Source: Spirochaetota bacterium (GTDB lineage Bacteria > Spirochaetota > UBA4802 > UBA5550). From it: a stretch of DNA of 64,000 bases. Position 1 is the stretch's first letter. Each line of letters starts with the position of its first letter. Location of the stretch: NCBI GenBank assembly GCA_025457915.1, contig JALOTL010000010.1, positions 1-64,000 of the forward strand. Direction: 5' to 3'. The notes beneath the pieces were generated by a model. It did no database searches. It saw nothing but the letters and a program-made list of their open reading frames with translations, and had not been told where the DNA came from. Shown here one piece after another: positions 47,292 through 56,210 of this stretch. The translations under genes and the position numbers were made by a program.

Positions 47292-48020
47292 ATGAATTCC
47301 CCATCCGGGCTCCTCGATCGGTTATCAATGTCCTTCCTTGACATCCTGAACCCGTCAAGATGCGTTTTATGCAATAACCCCGCATCATACGGGGATGCCT
47401 GCCTGTGCCCGGGGTGCGCGTCTGCAATCAGCATCAGGGACGCCGGCTGCGGTATCTGTTCGGGCACGGTAAAAAACGGCTGCTGCGATTTCTGCTCGGA
47501 CAGGCATCTGTTTTTCAGAAAAAATATTTCGGCGCTGAATTATGAAGGGCGTGCGAGGGAGATGATACACCAGTTCAAGTTCAACAGGCGGAAGAGGCTG
47601 TACCTGCATCTCGCGAAGGCGGCGCTGGGCGCCCTTGACAGGTCGAAAATCGATGCCGACATGATCACATATGTTCCCATGCGCAGGACAAAAAGATGGA
47701 AACGCGGCTTCAATCAGTCCGAGCTTGTGGCCGGCTTTATATCCAGGAATACTGGTCTGGCGCTTGCTTCCACTCTTTCTGAATGCATTTCATACTCGGA
47801 CCAAAAATACCTCCGTTCCCTTGAAAGGCACATCAATGCCATAGGAAGATTCAGGGCGGTCAATAAGGGAAAAGTCGCCGGGTCGCGTATAATTCTGGTG
47901 GATGACGTGTTCACAACCGGCGCAACCGTCAATGAATGCTCGAGGATTCTGTTAAATGCGGGCGCAAAGGAAATTTTTTCTTTGACTTTGGCGAGGTCTG
48001 AAATAAAAAGCTTGAAATGA
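47292..48020 (+). CDS. ComF-family phosphoribosyltransferase
   Basis: A 242-residue ComF/GntX-type protein. The N-terminal double zinc finger (CVLCNN, CPGC, CGICSG, CDFC) precedes a type I phosphoribosyltransferase domain with the PRPP loop VDDVFTTGATVNE. ComF proteins assist DNA uptake in some species; many others are of unknown use. The ATG follows the queC stop directly. Confidence 0.9.
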   Translation: MNSPSGLLDRLSMSFLDILNPSRCVLCNNPASYGDACLCPGCASAISIRDAGCGICSGTVKNGCCDFCSDRHLFFRKNISALNYEGRAREMIHQFKFNRRKRLYLHLAKAALGALDRSKIDADMITYVPMRRTKRWKRGFNQSELVAGFISRNTGLALASTLSECISYSDQKYLRSLERHINAIGRFRAVNKGKVAGSRIILVDDVFTTGATVNECSRILLNAGAKEIFSLTLARSEIKSLK

Positions 48021-48080
48021 TTTAACTCTTCATTTATTATCATAAAACCTCTAATAAACGATTTATCATGGAGATGCCCT

Positions 48081-48410
48081 ATGAAGAGGAAATCATTGGA
48101 TGCCGTGGAACTTCTTGTTTTCGATGGCCGCATCGATCAGGAAGTCTCGGAAGAACTTGAATCCGTATTGCAGGATTGCCTGGACAATAAAAAACTAAAT
48201 ATATGTATAGATTTAACGAATGTTAAGCACGTGTGCAGTTCCGCGCTGGGTGTTCTTGTCGCAATAAAAAGGAAGATCAAGGACAACGAGGGGGATATAA
48301 AACTCGTGATAACCAATGACAATCTCCTCAGGCTGTTCGAAACTACAATGCTGGACAAGGTATTTGAAATATACGAATCGCAGAGGGAATGCCTCGCCAC
48401 TTTCGATTAA
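48081..48410 (+). CDS. STAS-domain anti-sigma factor antagonist
   Basis: A 109-residue single STAS domain of the SpoIIAA/RsbV type. The phosphorylatable Ser is in HVCSSALGVLV (Ser53/54). It would bind an anti-sigma kinase when unphosphorylated, and SpoIIE-type phosphatases such as the one at 30 kb could reset it. Seven bases ahead of the prenyl synthase. Confidence 0.88.
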   Translation: MKRKSLDAVELLVFDGRIDQEVSEELESVLQDCLDNKKLNICIDLTNVKHVCSSALGVLVAIKRKIKDNEGDIKLVITNDNLLRLFETTMLDKVFEIYESQRECLATFD

Positions 48411-48416
48411 AGCAGA

Positions 48417-49388
48417 ATGGAAAATGATATCAGAGAAATCCTCAAGCCTGTAGACGGCTATATCCAGAAAGTTGAAGAATCAATCAGGCGGAAAATAAGC
48501 AGCGGTATCCCATTAATTGACGAGGGAGCATTGCATCTTTTTAAAAGGGGCGGCAAGAGAATAAGGGCCGCTCTCGTCGTCCTTGCCGGCGGCATTAAGG
48601 GCAGACCTCCTGACGATATAATAGATATAGCCTCGGCCTGCGAAATCGTCCATGCCGCCTCCCTGGTCCATGATGATATTATCGACCAGTCGATATTGAG
48701 AAGGGGCGATCTTACCGTATCCAGAAAATGGGGGGAAAAAATCGCCGTACTCATCGGCGACTACATGTACACCCTCGCGTTGAACATAGCCGTGAACGAC
48801 AGTCATTCCGCATTGTTTAAAATAATGGTCGAGGGCGCCAAGGACATGGTCATGGGTGAACTTTGCCAGCTTCAGTATTCGAATATCGAATCAATAAACA
48901 GGAAGCGTTACTACGAAATCATCGAGCTGAAAACCGCCAGGTTCATGGCCGTCTGCGCGAAGATGGGGGCCGTTAAATCGGACCTGTCTCCCGATGAATG
49001 CACCAGCCTCTACAATTTCGGATTAAATACAGGCTTCGCCTTCCAGATTGTCGATGACACACTCGACCTCGTAGAAAACAGCGATACCATCGGGAAGGAC
49101 ACCGGAAACGATTTCAGGGACGGGAAGATCACGCTTCCTTTTTTATTCCTGATGGAGCGCGACAGCGGATTTCACAACTTGTTGCGGAAGTTCGTATCCG
49201 ACCCCGATCCCGGACGATGGGACGAAATCAGGCTGCTGCTGAAGGACAGCGGGGCCATTGAAGAATCCATGGATGAGGCAAAAAAATTTGTTGATAAAGC
49301 GGTCTGCATGCTTGAACCTTTCCCGGATACGGAAAACAAGAAAATTTTGATGGAGCTGGCGGATTTTTTCATCGTCAGGAACTATTGA
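48417..49388 (+). CDS. Polyprenyl diphosphate synthase (octaprenyl/IspB-like)
   Basis: A 323-residue trans-prenyl synthase. VHDDIIDQSILRRG and FQIVDDTLDL are the two aspartate-rich motifs, and GKRIRAALV opens the domain. It has the length and pattern of long-chain synthases that make the menaquinone or ubiquinone side chain. It is the more canonical of the two prenyl synthases in this window. Confidence 0.92.
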   Translation: MENDIREILKPVDGYIQKVEESIRRKISSGIPLIDEGALHLFKRGGKRIRAALVVLAGGIKGRPPDDIIDIASACEIVHAASLVHDDIIDQSILRRGDLTVSRKWGEKIAVLIGDYMYTLALNIAVNDSHSALFKIMVEGAKDMVMGELCQLQYSNIESINRKRYYEIIELKTARFMAVCAKMGAVKSDLSPDECTSLYNFGLNTGFAFQIVDDTLDLVENSDTIGKDTGNDFRDGKITLPFLFLMERDSGFHNLLRKFVSDPDPGRWDEIRLLLKDSGAIEESMDEAKKFVDKAVCMLEPFPDTENKKILMELADFFIVRNY

Positions 49389-49427
49389 TTTTTAATGCCG
49401 TGCGAAGAAACGGCGAATGGAGGGCGT

Positions 49428-49649
49428 ATGATGTCAAAGGAGAAGGGGGAGGTCCTGAAGTATTACAACCTCGGGCTGGTGGCCTATAAACAGAAAAAGT
49501 GGGACGAGGCAATAAAGGCTTTTGAGATGGCGCTGAGAGTAGATCCCGGCGACGGTCCTTCTGAATTATATCTCCAGAGAGCGAGAGAGTACAAAATAAG
49601 TCCCCCGGGACCTGATTGGGACGGGGTATTCATCATGACCAGCAAATAA
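49428..49649 (+). CDS. Small TPR protein with a cyclase-type tail
   Basis: A 73-residue protein with one complete tetratricopeptide repeat (YYNLGLVAYKQKKWDEAIKA followed by FEMALRVDPGDGPS) and the tail PPGPDWDGVFIMTSK. From memory that tail resembles the extreme C-terminus of many multi-domain adenylate cyclases carrying a TPR. Here it stands alone, as if split off. ATG chosen for GGAGGG just before it. Between the prenyl synthase and bactofilin genes. Confidence 0.75.
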   Translation: MMSKEKGEVLKYYNLGLVAYKQKKWDEAIKAFEMALRVDPGDGPSELYLQRAREYKISPPGPDWDGVFIMTSK

Positions 49650-49664
49650 ATGACAGGTGACGAT

Positions 49665-50093
49665 ATGACTAAAAAAATAATCCAGGTTAACAAGAATCCC
49701 GTGTACGACGTCGGGATGATATCCACGGTTTTCGCAAAAGACACCAATTTCATCGGGGAGCTCGTCTTCAAGAAATCTCTCCAGATTAACGGCAACTTCG
49801 AGGGGGATATTGCCTCGGGAGGATATCTTGTCGTCGGCGAGGGCGCCGTTGTGAAGGCCAACATCAAGGCCAAGACCGTAATTCTTATCGGGACGGTTTA
49901 CGGCAACATAGAGGCGACCAGCAAACTCGAAATACATCCGAACGGCAAGCTATATGGGAATATCCGGACGGCGAAATTGACCATAGCCGACGGGGTTGTT
50001 TTTGAGGGCAAGTGCGAGATGATTAAAACAGAAGAAAAAAAATCCAGAAAGGACATGCCGGCAAAGACGTCCTCCGCCGAGGAGACGGCCTGA
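49665..50093 (+). CDS. Bactofilin (polymer-forming cytoskeletal protein)
   Basis: A 142-residue bactofilin. The central beta-helix shows the regular hydrophobic spacing (FKKSLQINGNFEGDIASGGYLVVGEGAVVKANIKAKTV split by turns), with basic N- and charged C-terminal tails. Bactofilins form nucleotide-independent filaments that shape the envelope, fitting an operon near rod-shape genes. ATG chosen for AGGTGA five bases away; the one 15 bases earlier has no ribosome-binding site. Confidence 0.9.
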   Translation: MTKKIIQVNKNPVYDVGMISTVFAKDTNFIGELVFKKSLQINGNFEGDIASGGYLVVGEGAVVKANIKAKTVILIGTVYGNIEATSKLEIHPNGKLYGNIRTAKLTIADGVVFEGKCEMIKTEEKKSRKDMPAKTSSAEETA

Positions 50094-50102
50094 CGGGAAC
50101 AG

Positions 50103-51101
50103 ATGAGGGATCTCAAGGAAGCAAAATTTTATTCCCGCATTGATCCTCTGCATGTCAAGTGCGTTCTCTGTCCCCACAACTGCATCATAAACGATGGCGC
50201 CTCCGGGATCTGCGGAGCAAGAAAGAACGCCGGCGGAGTCCTGTATTCAATTATATACGGAATGGTCACCGCGGTGGCCATGGATCCCATTGAAAAGAAA
50301 CCGCTCTATCATTTTTATCCCGGCTCCAGGATACTTTCCATAGGCACCAAGGGCTGCAACCTCAAGTGCCCTTACTGCCAGAACTGGCATATTTCCCAGG
50401 ACATGTCCGCCATTGCCGAATTCTACGAGCCCGGGGATGTTGTCGATCTCGCCATCAGGAATAATTCGATAGGCGTTGCGTACACCTATTCCGAGCCCAT
50501 GATCTGGTTTGAATACGTGATGGATACGGCCGGATTGTGCCGTGAAAAGGGGCTCAGGAATGTCATGGTGACGAACGGATACGTGAACAGCGACCCACTG
50601 GATGAACTGCTGGGGCTGGTCGACGCCATGAACGTCGACCTTAAATCCTTCAAGGAGGGAACCTATAAAAAAATAAACAGGGGCGGCCTCAGGGATGTTT
50701 GCGAGACAATAAGGACAGCCAGTGAAAGAGGGTGCCATGTCGAGGTAACTACCCTGATAGTTACGGGGATTAATGACGACCTGGATGAAATGAAAGATAT
50801 TATTGACTTTTTATCATCGATTGATAAGAACATCCCGTGGCACATTTCCAGGTATTTTCCGAATTATAAATATCATGAAGCCGAAACGGATGTTGAATTC
50901 ATGAAAAGGGTCTGCTTGGAGGGAAGGAAAAAACTGAATCACGTTTATTGCGGAAACGTCGCGATCCATGAAGGATCCGATACCCTTTGTCCCTCCTGCG
51001 GAAATCTGCTGATAAAGAGATCCGGTTATTTCACGAAAATTGAAGGGATGAAATCCGGAATGTGTTCGAGGTGCGGCGCCGACACCGGCATAAAAATTTA
51101 A
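50103..51101 (+). CDS. amrS: AmmeMemoRadiSam-system radical SAM protein
   Basis: A 332-residue radical SAM enzyme of the AmrS type. The cluster triad is Cys85, Cys89, Cys92 (GCNLKCPYC). There is an N-terminal four-Cys region (Cys20, 23, 27, 37) and a C-terminal pair of zinc-finger-like motifs (CPSCG, CSRCG), all typical. In the system it goes with AMMECR1 and Memo homologues, neither of which is in this window; the reaction is not established to my knowledge. Confidence 0.92.
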   Translation: MRDLKEAKFYSRIDPLHVKCVLCPHNCIINDGASGICGARKNAGGVLYSIIYGMVTAVAMDPIEKKPLYHFYPGSRILSIGTKGCNLKCPYCQNWHISQDMSAIAEFYEPGDVVDLAIRNNSIGVAYTYSEPMIWFEYVMDTAGLCREKGLRNVMVTNGYVNSDPLDELLGLVDAMNVDLKSFKEGTYKKINRGGLRDVCETIRTASERGCHVEVTTLIVTGINDDLDEMKDIIDFLSSIDKNIPWHISRYFPNYKYHEAETDVEFMKRVCLEGRKKLNHVYCGNVAIHEGSDTLCPSCGNLLIKRSGYFTKIEGMKSGMCSRCGADTGIKI

Positions 51102-51138
51102 CCGGCGCAATCATGATCGTTTATTCAAGGAACAGGAC

Positions 51139-52029
51139 ATGGCTGAAATAATCGACGGTAAAAAAATAGCTTCAGAAATCAGGGACGGAATCAGGACCAG
51201 GGTGGCCGACATGGAGAAGAAGACCGGGGGGAGGCCCGGGCTCGCAGTCGTCCTGGTTGGGAACAATCCGGCTTCCGCAGTATATGTGCGGATGAAGGGG
51301 AAGGGATGCGAAGAGGTCGGAATAAAGTCCTTCAGCTACAGCCTTCCTGAAAACGCTTCCGAAAAGGAATTGCTGGCCCTGGTGGACGACCTCAACCGCA
51401 ACAGGGAAATTAACGGGATCCTGGTACAGCTTCCGCTTCCCGGTCAGATAAAGGAGAAATCGGTCATTTATGGAATAGATCCGGCTAAAGACGTGGATGG
51501 ATTTCATCCGGTTAACGTGGGCAAGCTCCTTATCGGCGACGAAGACTGTTTTTTCCCCTGCACCCCTTACGGCTGCCAGGAGCTTATTGCAAGGCACGTG
51601 AAGGACCTGAAGGGGAAACACCTCGTGATCGTCGGCAGGAGCAATATCGTTGGAAAGCCCCTCGCGAACATGATGGTACAGAAGAACAGCAGGGCGAACT
51701 GCATCGTTACAGTGTGCCACACCGCGGCGCCGGATATAGGTTACCATACGAGGCAGGCGGACATACTGGTGGTTGCCGCAGGCAGCCCTGAAATGGTTAC
51801 CGGCGATATGGTTAAAAAGGGCGCAGTTGTAATAGATGTCGGGACAAACAGGGTCCAGGATCCGGCGGACGCCACTAAAACGAGGCTTGTGGGAGATGTA
51901 AAATTCGACGAGGTTTCCATGGTGGCTTCCGCGATAACCCCCGTGCCGGGTGGCGTCGGTCCGATGACGATAACCATGCTTTTAAAAAATACTGTTAAAG
52001 CCTACATGATTCAAAACGGCGTGGCTTGA
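51139..52029 (+). CDS. folD: Methylenetetrahydrofolate dehydrogenase/cyclohydrolase
   Basis: A 296-residue bifunctional FolD that interconverts methylene-THF, methenyl-THF and formyl-THF with NADP. The catalytic Lys lies in YVRMKGKGC, the substrate block is ILVQLPLPGQ, and the cofactor site is GRSNIVGKP. PGGVGPMT ends the domain. Last gene of the operon; it feeds one-carbon units that the methionine synthase at 60 kb would use. Confidence 0.96.
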   Translation: MAEIIDGKKIASEIRDGIRTRVADMEKKTGGRPGLAVVLVGNNPASAVYVRMKGKGCEEVGIKSFSYSLPENASEKELLALVDDLNRNREINGILVQLPLPGQIKEKSVIYGIDPAKDVDGFHPVNVGKLLIGDEDCFFPCTPYGCQELIARHVKDLKGKHLVIVGRSNIVGKPLANMMVQKNSRANCIVTVCHTAAPDIGYHTRQADILVVAAGSPEMVTGDMVKKGAVVIDVGTNRVQDPADATKTRLVGDVKFDEVSMVASAITPVPGGVGPMTITMLLKNTVKAYMIQNGVA

Positions 52030-52046
52030 AAAAATCATTTATTAAT

Positions 52047-52079
52047 AAAAAAAGCTGCCATCAAAGGGCAGCTTTTTTT
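52047..52079. terminator. Bidirectional terminator between folD and qrcD
   Basis: Stem GCTGCC/GGCAGC with a 7-nt loop, A-run on the left and T-run on the right, placed between converging genes and able to stop both. Confidence 0.8.
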
Positions 52080-52106
52080 ATCTCTACAACAATATAACAA
52101 TCGTGA

Positions 52107-53351
52107 TTAATTTCCGCCTTCCTTGTGCTTCTCTTTTTCAAGATGGGGAAAGAAGGGCATGTATTTCGCAAACCACATGTATATAAGAGCCATGGTGGCG
52201 AAGGAGCCCAGCATTACTACCCATTCCTGTATGGTGGGGAAGTATCCGGTAAAGCCCTTCCATGGGAAATTGGGTACGGAGAAACCGTGAAGCACTGCGT
52301 CGAACTTGCTGAAAACCACCGCCACGACCCCGCATATTACGCCGTAGAACAGGAATTTTTCCTGCTCCCTGAATTTTTTGAGGTTGAGAAGGACAATTGC
52401 GCCCGCGCAGCAGGCAAGCTCTACAACCAGCAACCAGATGCCGAAAAATCCGCCCCAGAGGTCAATAAAAGACCTGTCCGCAAGCGGTACGTATTTTACA
52501 GACATCACCACTATGTCATATATCCTGAAAATGGTATAGGCAATGAACATGATCCCGGAAATTTTAGCAAGCGACTGGAAAGACTCTGCCGGGGCCACTT
52601 TCTTTTTCATCACCTTTTCGGCTATTTTCGGAATAAGCAGCATGAAAGAGGTGCCGCCTGCCGTCGCGGCCACGATGGCCAGAAAGAAGTAATGCGGTCT
52701 GAACCATGTCGGTTTTCCGTAGAGGACGCCCCACATCCCGCCGCCCAGGGATCCCTGGTGGAAGAATGAAAGAAAAGTGCCTACCGCGGCCATTATCCAC
52801 ATGAGCTTGTGAAGATAATGCCCTATGTAGTGCAGAACGGGAATGCTGTCCAGGATTTTGTGCTTCAGTGCTATGGGAATGAGCTCAACGCAGAGCACGC
52901 AGAAGTAAAGCGTGAGGCACCAGACCACTTCGGTGAGCATCGACTGCGGCATCAGGTGCGATCCCCAGTTGGGATATGTATATCCGAACCATGCCCTCAG
53001 CGGCTGGCCTATATCGAACACCAGCAGGATGAATGTGAACAGGTAGCACATGAATCCCAGCAATACTGTCGAATTAATCAGGGGTTCCAGCTTGTCATTC
53101 CTGAAGATGTACAGAATGAAGCCGGTGAAAAAAGCCCCGCCGCCGAGCGCTACCAGGCCCAGATCGCCGATTATCCATATACCCATTGCGAAGTTGTTGT
53201 TCATGTCGGTATATCCGAGGCCCCAGAACAGGATCTGGATTCCGAAAATCAAAAAGCCTGCAACAAGAGCGAAAAGCACCATCAGCGTTATCCTGATGTT
53301 TTTTGAATAGCTGTTGAATTCGTTCTTGAGGTAATCTATTATTTTCTTCAC
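52107..53351 (-). CDS. qrcD: NrfD-type quinone-reducing membrane subunit (QrcD-like)
   Basis: A 414-residue NrfD/PsrC-family protein with about ten transmembrane helices. It is the quinone-binding subunit of complex iron-sulfur molybdoenzyme-type complexes. Its length matches QrcD of the sulfate-reducer Qrc complex, and it is fourth in the order cytochrome c, MopB protein, four-cluster ferredoxin, NrfD, which is the qrcABCD order. Symbol assigned from gene order and architecture rather than alignment. Confidence 0.82.
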   Translation of the reverse strand: MKKIIDYLKNEFNSYSKNIRITLMVLFALVAGFLIFGIQILFWGLGYTDMNNNFAMGIWIIGDLGLVALGGGAFFTGFILYIFRNDKLEPLINSTVLLGFMCYLFTFILLVFDIGQPLRAWFGYTYPNWGSHLMPQSMLTEVVWCLTLYFCVLCVELIPIALKHKILDSIPVLHYIGHYLHKLMWIMAAVGTFLSFFHQGSLGGGMWGVLYGKPTWFRPHYFFLAIVAATAGGTSFMLLIPKIAEKVMKKKVAPAESFQSLAKISGIMFIAYTIFRIYDIVVMSVKYVPLADRSFIDLWGGFFGIWLLVVELACCAGAIVLLNLKKFREQEKFLFYGVICGVVAVVFSKFDAVLHGFSVPNFPWKGFTGYFPTIQEWVVMLGSFATMALIYMWFAKYMPFFPHLEKEKHKEGGN

Positions 53352-53387
53352 TTTTATTTCTCCTTTATCATTTTGTTATCAGGAGTA

Positions 53388-54203
53388 TTATTTAAACCGC
53401 ATGAGATCGCGGATCCATTGCTTGCTGCTCAGGTAATAGACCTTCGGGTTCGGGAAGTTCTTTATCGCCCTGAACTTCTTCTGCTCGTCGGGTTTTTTCT
53501 GGTCTATCGTGTGCACCAGCCTGAATGCCCTGTTGTCCCTGGCAAGCCTGGAGACCTCTGATTTGGGATCGTTAAGGTCGCCGAAGACCATTGCGCCGGT
53601 GGGGCAGGCGGAAACGCAAGCCGGAGTATATAACACGGCGTTGATGTCCAGCTCCCCCTTCATGACGGCCTTGTCCCTTTCCTTTTTCCATATATGACTG
53701 CAGAACGTGCATTTCTGGATGGTTCCTCTCGACGCAATGGATACGTCGGGATTCAGGGATTTTTTGAAGCTTCCCTCGTATTTCGGTTTCCACCAGTTGA
53801 AGACCCTGGCCTCGTACGGGCAGGAGACCTGACAGTACCTGCAGCCGATGCACCTTGACCATATCTGGCTCACCACTCCGTCATCGCCGGTGTCCGTCGC
53901 CACGACCGGGCATACGGAAACGCACGGGGGCTGCGGATTTTTCGGGTCGTTTCCTTCGCACTGCTGGCACATTTTTGGAATAAACGCCACCTTTACGTCC
54001 GGGAATTTTGCGTCCCTGTCGTTGGTTATCCTCATAACATCGAGATATGTCATTTTTTTGGGAATGTCGGAATCGTCCTCGAATATGGGAAGATTGTTTT
54101 CCTGGGCGCATGACACCGCGCATTCGCCGCATCCGGTGCATTTGTCCAGATCGATGGCCATTCCCCATCTTCTTTTCATTTTATTTTCCATGTCTTTCAT
54201 CAT
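53388..54203 (-). CDS. qrcC: Four-cluster iron-sulfur subunit (QrcC-like)
   Basis: A 271-residue DmsB/PsrB-type ferredoxin. Four cysteine groups are visible: CTGCGECAVSC; CQQC with CVSVC; CIGCRYCQVSC; and CTFC with CVSAC. They pass electrons between the MopB subunit and the NrfD subunit. No signal peptide of its own, so in known complexes of this sort it travels with the Tat-exported partner. Eight bases behind qrcB. Confidence 0.85.
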   Translation of the reverse strand: MMKDMENKMKRRWGMAIDLDKCTGCGECAVSCAQENNLPIFEDDSDIPKKMTYLDVMRITNDRDAKFPDVKVAFIPKMCQQCEGNDPKNPQPPCVSVCPVVATDTGDDGVVSQIWSRCIGCRYCQVSCPYEARVFNWWKPKYEGSFKKSLNPDVSIASRGTIQKCTFCSHIWKKERDKAVMKGELDINAVLYTPACVSACPTGAMVFGDLNDPKSEVSRLARDNRAFRLVHTIDQKKPDEQKKFRAIKNFPNPKVYYLSSKQWIRDLMRFK

Positions 54204-54211
54204 TTCACCCC

Positions 54212-56179
54212 TTAACTAAGTTTGACCCTGGTAACCAGCCAGCTGGCTGTTCCAGTCAGAGGATCTATTTTATCATTCATAATTTCCCTGGGATTGACTC
54301 CCTTGTCTTCAGCATACCTGGTATAGAACTTGTGCCCGAATCCCATCGGAACGGCAACCGTATCCGGAGAAACGGAATCGGTTAGGAGTGCCTTGACGCT
54401 GCCGACCTTGCCTTTTTCGGTTATGATTTTCAGGGATTCATTGTTGCAAATCCCGTGTTTTTTCGCCGTTTCCCTGTTTATCTGAACGTAAAGCTTTCCG
54501 GATGAAAAGGTTTCGCTGCCGAGAACCTTCATCGCGTAAGGAAAAGCCAATCCGTCGCCGTCGCCGACAACGGGAGCTTCTATCGGAACAAGGGACAGGG
54601 AATAATTCGCATCCCCAAGGGCCTTCTTCAGATCCGCCAGCTGTTTTTTCAGGATATCCCCCTTGAAGGAGAATCCTGCGGCTCCGGCTGTTTTGCCCGT
54701 GAGGGCTATCAGATCGGTGTAGCTTTTCCACTGGAAAGACTGCTGCAGGCCTTCAACCATTTTGGCTATTCTCAGGACGGCGTCGCCAGCGTGAATGGCT
54801 CCATCCACCGGTTTTACAACCGGGTCCCCGGCCGCTGTTTTTGATTCGAAGGAGGTTATCGACGGCAGGACGTAGTCCGCATAGGCGGCCGTATCATTGA
54901 CGAGCGGCATGATGGCCACAACAAATGATTTTTCAAGCTTCGCCGCGAGTTCCTTTCCGTAAACGCTCTTGTAGACCGGATCGGCCCCGTTTACAATCAG
55001 CATGTCGAAGTTTTTCGTCTTTACGAATTCATCGAAACCCGCGCATTTTTTTGATTCTGCCAGGAATTTGGCGGCCGTCTGGATCGGCGCCGCCCCGGCA
55101 AAATTGACATTCTGTTTTGTCGTTACGGACCTTGACTTGACGATCGTGTTGAGGCCGTAAACTGCTATAATTTCCGCCGAGGATGAGCTGATGGCCTTCC
55201 CGCCCTTTCCGGCTACCGCCACCGGGCTTTTTGCCCTGGACAGGGCGTCTGCCAGCTCCTCGATTTTTTTCGCGGGGACGCCTGTAAGCCTGGACGCGGC
55301 TTCAGGGGTGTATTCCCCGGCAATGGCGGACCAGGCGCCGAAATCGGCCGCTCCGGATCCCATGCCTTTTTTCTTGATGAGATGGTTGGCTATGCCCAGC
55401 GCTACAAAAATTTCCGTTCCGGGTTTTATTGGAACCCATTCATCCGCGGCGGAGGCGGTTCTTGTGCATACCGAATCGACCTGGATGAATTTCACCTTTC
55501 TTTCCTTCCACCTTGAGAAGGACTTGCTGATAGATGCGGAATCACCCCATCCCTCCAGCAGCCTTGCGCCGAAGCTCAATATGAAGTCCGCGTCGTCGAA
55601 ATTGTAATCAAGCATTCCGCCGACCGCCCCGGCAGTCAGTGTGTCAAGAGTGGGTTCATAATAGGAATGGTTGCTTCCAATGGAGTTCACCATCCTGTCG
55701 AGAAGCTCGGAGGAAAGGTTTCTTTCCTTGTTTATCGAGGCGATCCTGTCGTTTTTACCGGACTTGATGATCCCGTTTATTTTGGATGATATGTCCTTGA
55801 TGGCCTCGTCCCATGTGACCGGGGTGAATTTTGCGCGGCCCTTGCTGCCGGTGTTCTTCAGGGGGGTGGTGATCCTGTCGGGATGGTAAAGCATCTGAAG
55901 CGACGTCTGACCGAACGGACAGCCGCTGTTTGATGTTTCAACCTTCACCGCCCTTTCACCGATCATCCTGACCGATATGCTGCATTTGTTCGGGCAGATC
56001 TCACAGACGCCTTTCAGGTATTTTTCCAGTCCGGATGACGGGACATGCTGGTCCTGGGTCCACTCGACCAACCACTGCAGAGAAATAAACGGGGCGCCGG
56101 AGAAAACTGTCCCGACCGCCGAACCGGCAATAGCGCCGCCGGCTATTTTCAGAAAATCTTTTCTATCTATTTTTTTCAT
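54212..56179 (-). CDS. qrcB: Molybdopterin-oxidoreductase-like subunit without Mo ligand (QrcB-like)
   Basis: A 655-residue MopB-family protein. The N-terminal cluster motif is complete (CEICPNKC, then GCPFGQ). The usual Cys, Sec or Ser that binds molybdenum is not seen where expected (the region reads SYYEPTLDTLTAGAVGGM), so it probably acts as a structural electron-transfer scaffold, as described for QrcB. The N-terminus is Tat-like, but with Arg-Lys in place of twin Arg (DRKDFLKIAGG), then a hydrophobic core. 31 bases behind the cytochrome gene. Confidence 0.85.
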   Translation of the reverse strand: MKKIDRKDFLKIAGGAIAGSAVGTVFSGAPFISLQWLVEWTQDQHVPSSGLEKYLKGVCEICPNKCSISVRMIGERAVKVETSNSGCPFGQTSLQMLYHPDRITTPLKNTGSKGRAKFTPVTWDEAIKDISSKINGIIKSGKNDRIASINKERNLSSELLDRMVNSIGSNHSYYEPTLDTLTAGAVGGMLDYNFDDADFILSFGARLLEGWGDSASISKSFSRWKERKVKFIQVDSVCTRTASAADEWVPIKPGTEIFVALGIANHLIKKKGMGSGAADFGAWSAIAGEYTPEAASRLTGVPAKKIEELADALSRAKSPVAVAGKGGKAISSSSAEIIAVYGLNTIVKSRSVTTKQNVNFAGAAPIQTAAKFLAESKKCAGFDEFVKTKNFDMLIVNGADPVYKSVYGKELAAKLEKSFVVAIMPLVNDTAAYADYVLPSITSFESKTAAGDPVVKPVDGAIHAGDAVLRIAKMVEGLQQSFQWKSYTDLIALTGKTAGAAGFSFKGDILKKQLADLKKALGDANYSLSLVPIEAPVVGDGDGLAFPYAMKVLGSETFSSGKLYVQINRETAKKHGICNNESLKIITEKGKVGSVKALLTDSVSPDTVAVPMGFGHKFYTRYAEDKGVNPREIMNDKIDPLTGTASWLVTRVKLS

Positions 56180-56210
56180 CGATTAAATTACTCCTCTAAT
56201 CATCAGAATA

